The notes under the pieces: generated by a model
Databases searched by the model: none
What the model saw: only the letters and a program-made list of their open reading frames with translations
Told to the model about the DNA's origin: nothing
Shown here: one piece after another, positions 59,837 through 64,000 of the stretch
Layout: every line of letters begins with the position of its first letter
Position numbering within the stretch: the stretch's first letter is position 1
Source: Thinopyrum elongatum
Lineage: Eukaryota; Streptophyta; Magnoliopsida; Poales; Poaceae
Assembly (NCBI GenBank): GCA_011799875.1
Contig: CM022303.1
Location: 423,640,483 to 423,704,482, forward strand
Length of the DNA: 64,000 nt
Direction of reading: 5' to 3'
Position numbers and translations under genes: made by a program

Positions 59837-60148
59837 TCAAAAGGAATTTCTGGCACCGTTGCCGGGGAGGATCAAGTCAAGATAGTCTCCCGTCAATGTG
59901 CAAATTTCTGGCGCCGTCGCCGGGGAGACATCATCAACATCTATCAGGTTCCTAATCACAAATCTCATCTCCTTGCAATTTACATTATTTTCCATTTGCC
60001 TCTCATTTTCATCTCCCCCACTTCAAATTTTTTTGCCTTTTTATTCGCCTTCTTTTCGTTTGCCTTTTTCTTGTTTGATCTTTTGTTCGCTTGTGTTGCC
60101 ATGTGCCTTCTATATGCTTGCATCTTCGCTTGCTAAAAATCTATTGAT

Positions 60149-60948
60149 ATGGATCCCATCCACTTGTTAATCTTTTTAAAAGATCCAATCATGATGAACC
60201 AATTGCTAGTGAGTTGAGTGCACTAGATTATCTTTATGAAGTTTTGCTTGCGATTCGTGAATCCGAAAATTGTGATGAAGAAATTTATGAAGTGATTCAT
60301 GATAGCTCCTTGAATGAAAAGCATGATTGAAATGATTTTACTATAAATTCTATCAATGTCAATTGTGATAATAATATGCAAAACCCCAAGCTTGGGGATG
60401 CTAATTTGGATATGTCCACTACTTATTGCAATGATCATGATTGGGGTGATTCTTCTTATGATCTTGAAAATTTATTTAAGCCTCATGATGAATTTGATAT
60501 TGATAATAATGTTTGCAATAATATTGAAAGTGGGTTTGGAAGATCATTAACTTTAGGTAAAAATAATCCCACATATTTGGAGAGTGTTCAATCTTATGAA
60601 ATTATTAATAAAAGTGAGTTTGGAGAGGTCATGACTTTAGTTGATGTTAATCCCACTATGTTGGAAGATTATAAGACTTTTATGCATGTGGATCATGAAG
60701 TGAAAATTTTATACGATAGCTATATTGTTGAATTTGAAAATGATCCTACGTGTAATTATTATGAGGGAGGAAAATATGGTTATAGAAATTTTCATGTTAC
60801 TAAATTACCTCTCTTCATGTTGAGATTGTCTATGTTTTATTCTTCTTCCTTGCATATGCTAGATATTTCTTGTCTTGATAATTTGTTTGCTTATAAAATA
60901 CCTATGCATCAGAAGTATGTTAGACTTAAATGTGTCTGTGTATTATGA
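60149..60948 (+). pseudogene. Decayed copy of the unrecognised LTR-element ORF
   Basis: Homologous to the frame at 49815-47208. It has the start MDP at 60149, a one-base deletion right after it, an in-frame TGA at 60328-60330 and then an open stretch to the stop at 60946 (MQNPKLGDANLDMSTTYCND, DLENLFKPHD, FMHVDHEVKILYDSYIVEF, KLPLFMLRLSMFYSSSLHML). The protein similarity is clear over almost the whole length. Function unknown; no domain recognised. Confidence 0.7.
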
Positions 60949-63463
60949 TGCTCTCTTTGTGTTTCAATTCTTGTCTTTCATGCGAGCATCATCAAAATTA
61001 TCAATGCCTAGCTAGGGGCATAAAACGATAGCGCTTGTTGTGAAGCAACCCAATGAATACAATTTATTTTTGCCTTTTTCTTTCTGTTATAGAGTGTTTG
61101 CACAATTATGCCTCTGTTATGGTTGTGTTTTTTGTGTTTTAATTAGTGTTTGTGCCAAGTAAAGCCTTTGGGATAGCTTTGGTGATAGTTGATTTGATCC
61201 TGTTGAAAAATAGAAACTTTTGCGTCCATTAATATAATTGTCTAAATTCACAGAAGCGACAAAAAAATCTGAATTTTTTACAAAAAATTGATATTCAAAT
61301 TGCCTATGTTTTTCTATTTTTTCAGAATTTTTGGAGTTACAGAAGTATGAGAACAATTCGCATCTTTACAGACTATTCTGTTTTCTTTGCATTGTGTGCT
61401 TATTTTGATGGTTCTATGGATTGTATCTGGGGGTATAAGCCATGGCATAGTTAGAATACAGTAGATATAATGCAATAATAAAATTTTAATGGGTTTTCTA
61501 CAGTACTTAAAGTAAAGATTGGTTTTCTTATACTAACGGATCTCACGAAGGTTTTGTTAAGTTTTGTGTGATTGAAGTTTTCAATTTTTGGGTGAGATCA
61601 CGATGGATGAAGGAATAAGGAGTAAAAAAGCCTAAGCTTGGGGATGCCCCATGGCACCCCAAGTTAATATTCAAGGAGAACCAAGCAACTAAGCTTGGGG
61701 ATGCCCCAGAAGGCATTCCCTCTTTCTTCTAACAACCATCGGTATTTTACTTGGAGCTATATTTTTATTCGTCACATATCATGAGTTTTGCTTGGAGTGT
61801 CTTGTATTATATGAGTCTTTGCTTGTTTTGCTTTTTAGTTTGTCACAAGTATCCTTGCTATACACACCTATTTGAGAGAGCCAAATTATGCTATGATTTG
61901 TTAGAATTGCTCTTTATACTTCTCTTAAACCTCTTGAGCTATGGAATTGCTCTAGTGCTTCACTTATATCTTTTTGAGCACGGCATGCTTTAATATTTTT
62001 GAAGAAATGCTCTCATGCTTCACTTAGATTAATTTGAGAGTTAGTAAATGTTTGAAGAAATGCTCTCATGCTTCACTAATATTATTTTGAGAGATGAAAA
62101 ATTTTATGCTCATGTTCTTCACTTAGATTTGTTTGAGCTTGTCAAAAGCAAATGCAACATAGGAAACTAGTCCCAAAGTGATAGATATTCAAGAGGGATA
62201 TAATAAAAACTTTCATGAAGATCATTGGACAAAATAAACTTGATCCTTTGTAATAGTTTTGAGATATGATGATAGTGATATGTGAGTCATGTTGGTGAGT
62301 AATTATGCTTTAGTAAGAATATTGGTGTTAAGGTTTGTGATTCCCTATGCAAGCACGAAAGTCAATAGTTATGCAATGAAATTACATCCTACTTATGGTG
62401 CATTATTCGGTGTTAGTTATGCTTAATGCTCGCTTATGTGATTTTTTGTTTCTTGGTTGGTTGCTTCTCAATATTTTTGCTAGCCTCCACTTGTACTAAG
62501 TAGAAATACTACTTGTGCAACCAAAATCTTTAAACCCAGTTTTGCCATCTGAGTCCACCATACCTACCTATATGCGGTATTCTTGTGCCGTTCTAAGCAA
62601 ATTTGTATGTGCCATCTCTAATTTTCAAAATTAATTTCCTTTTTGTGTGCTTGTACCGCTCATGAAGCGGCAGGGGGTGGCCAATATTTTCCATGCTAGA
62701 TGTGTTATTCTCAATATGAGTGTTTATTCACTTGTCATTGCTTGAGATTGCGGCGGTAATAGGGATGCCCAGTCCCGAAATGAAAAAGAAATTTACTTTA
62801 TGTTATCAAATAATAAATTCCTTGGAAAGTGTTGGTATGGAGGGCACCCGTGGATATGGCTAGCCATGGATTGTGAAAGAATGGTGGAAAAAGGAATAAA
62901 CTTTATTTTCTGTTTTGGAACGCCTATGATATATCTAGCATGGAGAGTGTTGGGAATTACTCGGTCGTTTTCGTTGACGGGAAAAGTATGCCTCTCAAAA
63001 AACATTATCTCTCAATTTAAGCTTCGAGCTCTGGCACCTCTACAAATCCCTACTTCCCTCTGCGAAGGGCCTATCTATTTACTTTATGCAATTTTTTTTT
63101 ATTTGAGTCTCCATCTTCTCTTATAAAGCACCAACTAAGTGGCACTATGATCGTACTTGAGCATTGGGTATAGCTAATATACGAGTGTGTTTCATGAATG
63201 GATCAATGATTGAGTATGATAGGCTAGGGATAACTTTCTTTAGTGTTGATATTTTGAAAGACATGGTTGCTTGTTGATATGCTTGAGTATTGAAATCTTC
63301 ATGTCAAAACTACACTATTGCTTTGAACCATATAAAAGTCTAAATGTCCATGCTACAAAATAAAAGAATATGTGATGAACATGTTAGGCAGCATTCCACA
63401 TCAAAAATTCTGTTTTTATCATTTACGTACTCGAGGATGAGTAGGAATTAAGCTTGGGGATGG
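60949..63463 (+). other. Non-coding internal domain of the plus-strand element
   Basis: AT-rich sequence without a long frame. The polypurine-like aagcttggggatg occurs at about 61634 and 61690 and finally at 63450, directly before the 3' LTR. Around 61960-62120 a segment with tgctctcatgcttcact is repeated about three times. Confidence 0.7.
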
Positions 63464-64000
63464 TGATACGTCTCCAACGTATCTATAATTTTTGCTTGTT
63501 CCATGCTATTATATTACCATTCTTGGATGTTTTATAATCATTTTATAGCAACTTTATATCATTTTTTGGGACTAACCTATTGACATAGTGTCCAGTGCCA
63601 GTTGTTGTTTTTTTGCTTTTTTTTTTACTTCGCAGAATATCAGTACCAAACGGAGTCCAAATGCAGCGAAACTTTTTGGAGAATTTTTATGGACCAGAAG
63701 GAACAACTTGGGCCAAACAAGTACCGGAGGGGTGCTCCGAGGGGGGCACAACCCATAGGCATGCCGTGGTGGGTTGTGCCCACCTCGGTGGCCTCCTGCA
63801 CCGCCTCTTTGCCTTATAAATTGCCAAATATTCCAGAAACCCTGGGGGAGTCGACGAAACACAATTCCAGCCGCCGCAAGTTCCAGAACCACGAGATCCA
63901 ATCTAGACACCATCACGGAGGGGTTCATCATCCTCATTGGTGCCTCTTCGATGATGCGTGAGTAGTTCATTGTAGACCTACGGGTCCGTAGGCAGTAGCT
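63464..64000 (+). repeat. 3' LTR of the plus-strand element, partial
   Basis: First 537 bases of the 3' LTR, cut by the window edge. Aligns with 58244-58800. Confidence 0.9.

Larger units (their letters stand above)
58244..64000 (+). mobile_element. Non-autonomous LTR retrotransposon, plus strand, 3' end beyond window
   Basis: The 5' LTR is 58244-59836 (1,593 bases), the internal domain 59837-63463, and the 3' LTR starts at 63464 (tgatacgtctccaac) and continues past 64000. It is related to the minus-strand element 14996-51673: same LTR ends, same primer-binding-type motif, same polypurine tract aagcttggggatgg, and a homologous decayed reading frame. No gag or pol. The target duplication cannot be checked because the right end is missing. 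Confidence 0.9.

Noticed and set aside
1..64000. tRNA, rRNA, CRISPR arrays, bacterial operons, organelle inserts, endogenous virus genes
   Set aside because: No recognisable sequence of these kinds was found by reading; retroelement coding found is copia, LINE or gene-poor LTR type, with no envelope-like frame.

Overview
This window is nuclear DNA from a grass of the wheat tribe (Triticeae). It holds a spliced LHY/CCA1-type clock gene with grass-like protein sequence, BARE/WIS/Angela-type copia LTRs, Stowaway MITEs, a CACTA transposon with grass-type genes, and several layers of nested LTR elements. No prokaryotic, organellar, rRNA, tRNA or CRISPR feature was seen.

Layout. (1) 1-1190: decayed 3' part of a LINE on the minus strand. 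(2) 1720-7778, plus strand: LHY, six coding exons, about 713 residues, with two MITEs in its 3.5-kb third intron. (3) 12085-8672, minus strand: an uncharacterised plant gene of five exons, about 721 residues, convergent with LHY. (4) 12262-13289: a MITE-like inverted repeat and GC-rich repeats. (5) 13290-58034: a nest of transposons. (6) 58035-64000: repeat remnants, then a plus-strand LTR retrotransposon whose 3' LTR runs off the window.

The nest can be unpicked by target-site duplications (TSDs). An LTR (13290-13852 and 57174-about 58034) is split by a gypsy-like element (13853-57168, TSD gtact). That element holds a minus-strand non-autonomous LTR retrotransposon (14996-51673, TSD ccgcc) and a solo LTR (52971-54537). 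The 14996-51673 element in turn holds a full-length copia element (17083-25635, TSD tggag), a solo copia LTR (47881-49616, TSD cattg) and an unclassified insertion (25830-45088, TSD gaaaa). The last contains a CACTA transposon (27662-40463, TSD ccc) and a LINE (42173-about 44540).

The most interesting object is inside the CACTA element. Two facing copies (35397-35517 and 35531-35652) of a fragment that reads as an SNF2 ATPase of the CLSY/DRD1 type form a long inverted repeat upstream of the second CACTA gene. CLSY/DRD1 proteins act in RNA-directed DNA methylation. A transposon-borne hairpin matching a silencing factor would parallel rice miR820, which lies in CACTA elements and targets the methyltransferase gene OsDRM2. 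Here this is a sequence-based hypothesis. The CACTA genes (TNP2 transposase, Ulp1-like protease, small coiled-coil membrane protein) show eight in-frame stops and no frameshift, and the protease has lost its expected catalytic histidine.

Two copies of the non-autonomous LTR family share an unrecognised reading frame. In one copy it would be an uninterrupted 288 codons if the later solo LTR were absent.
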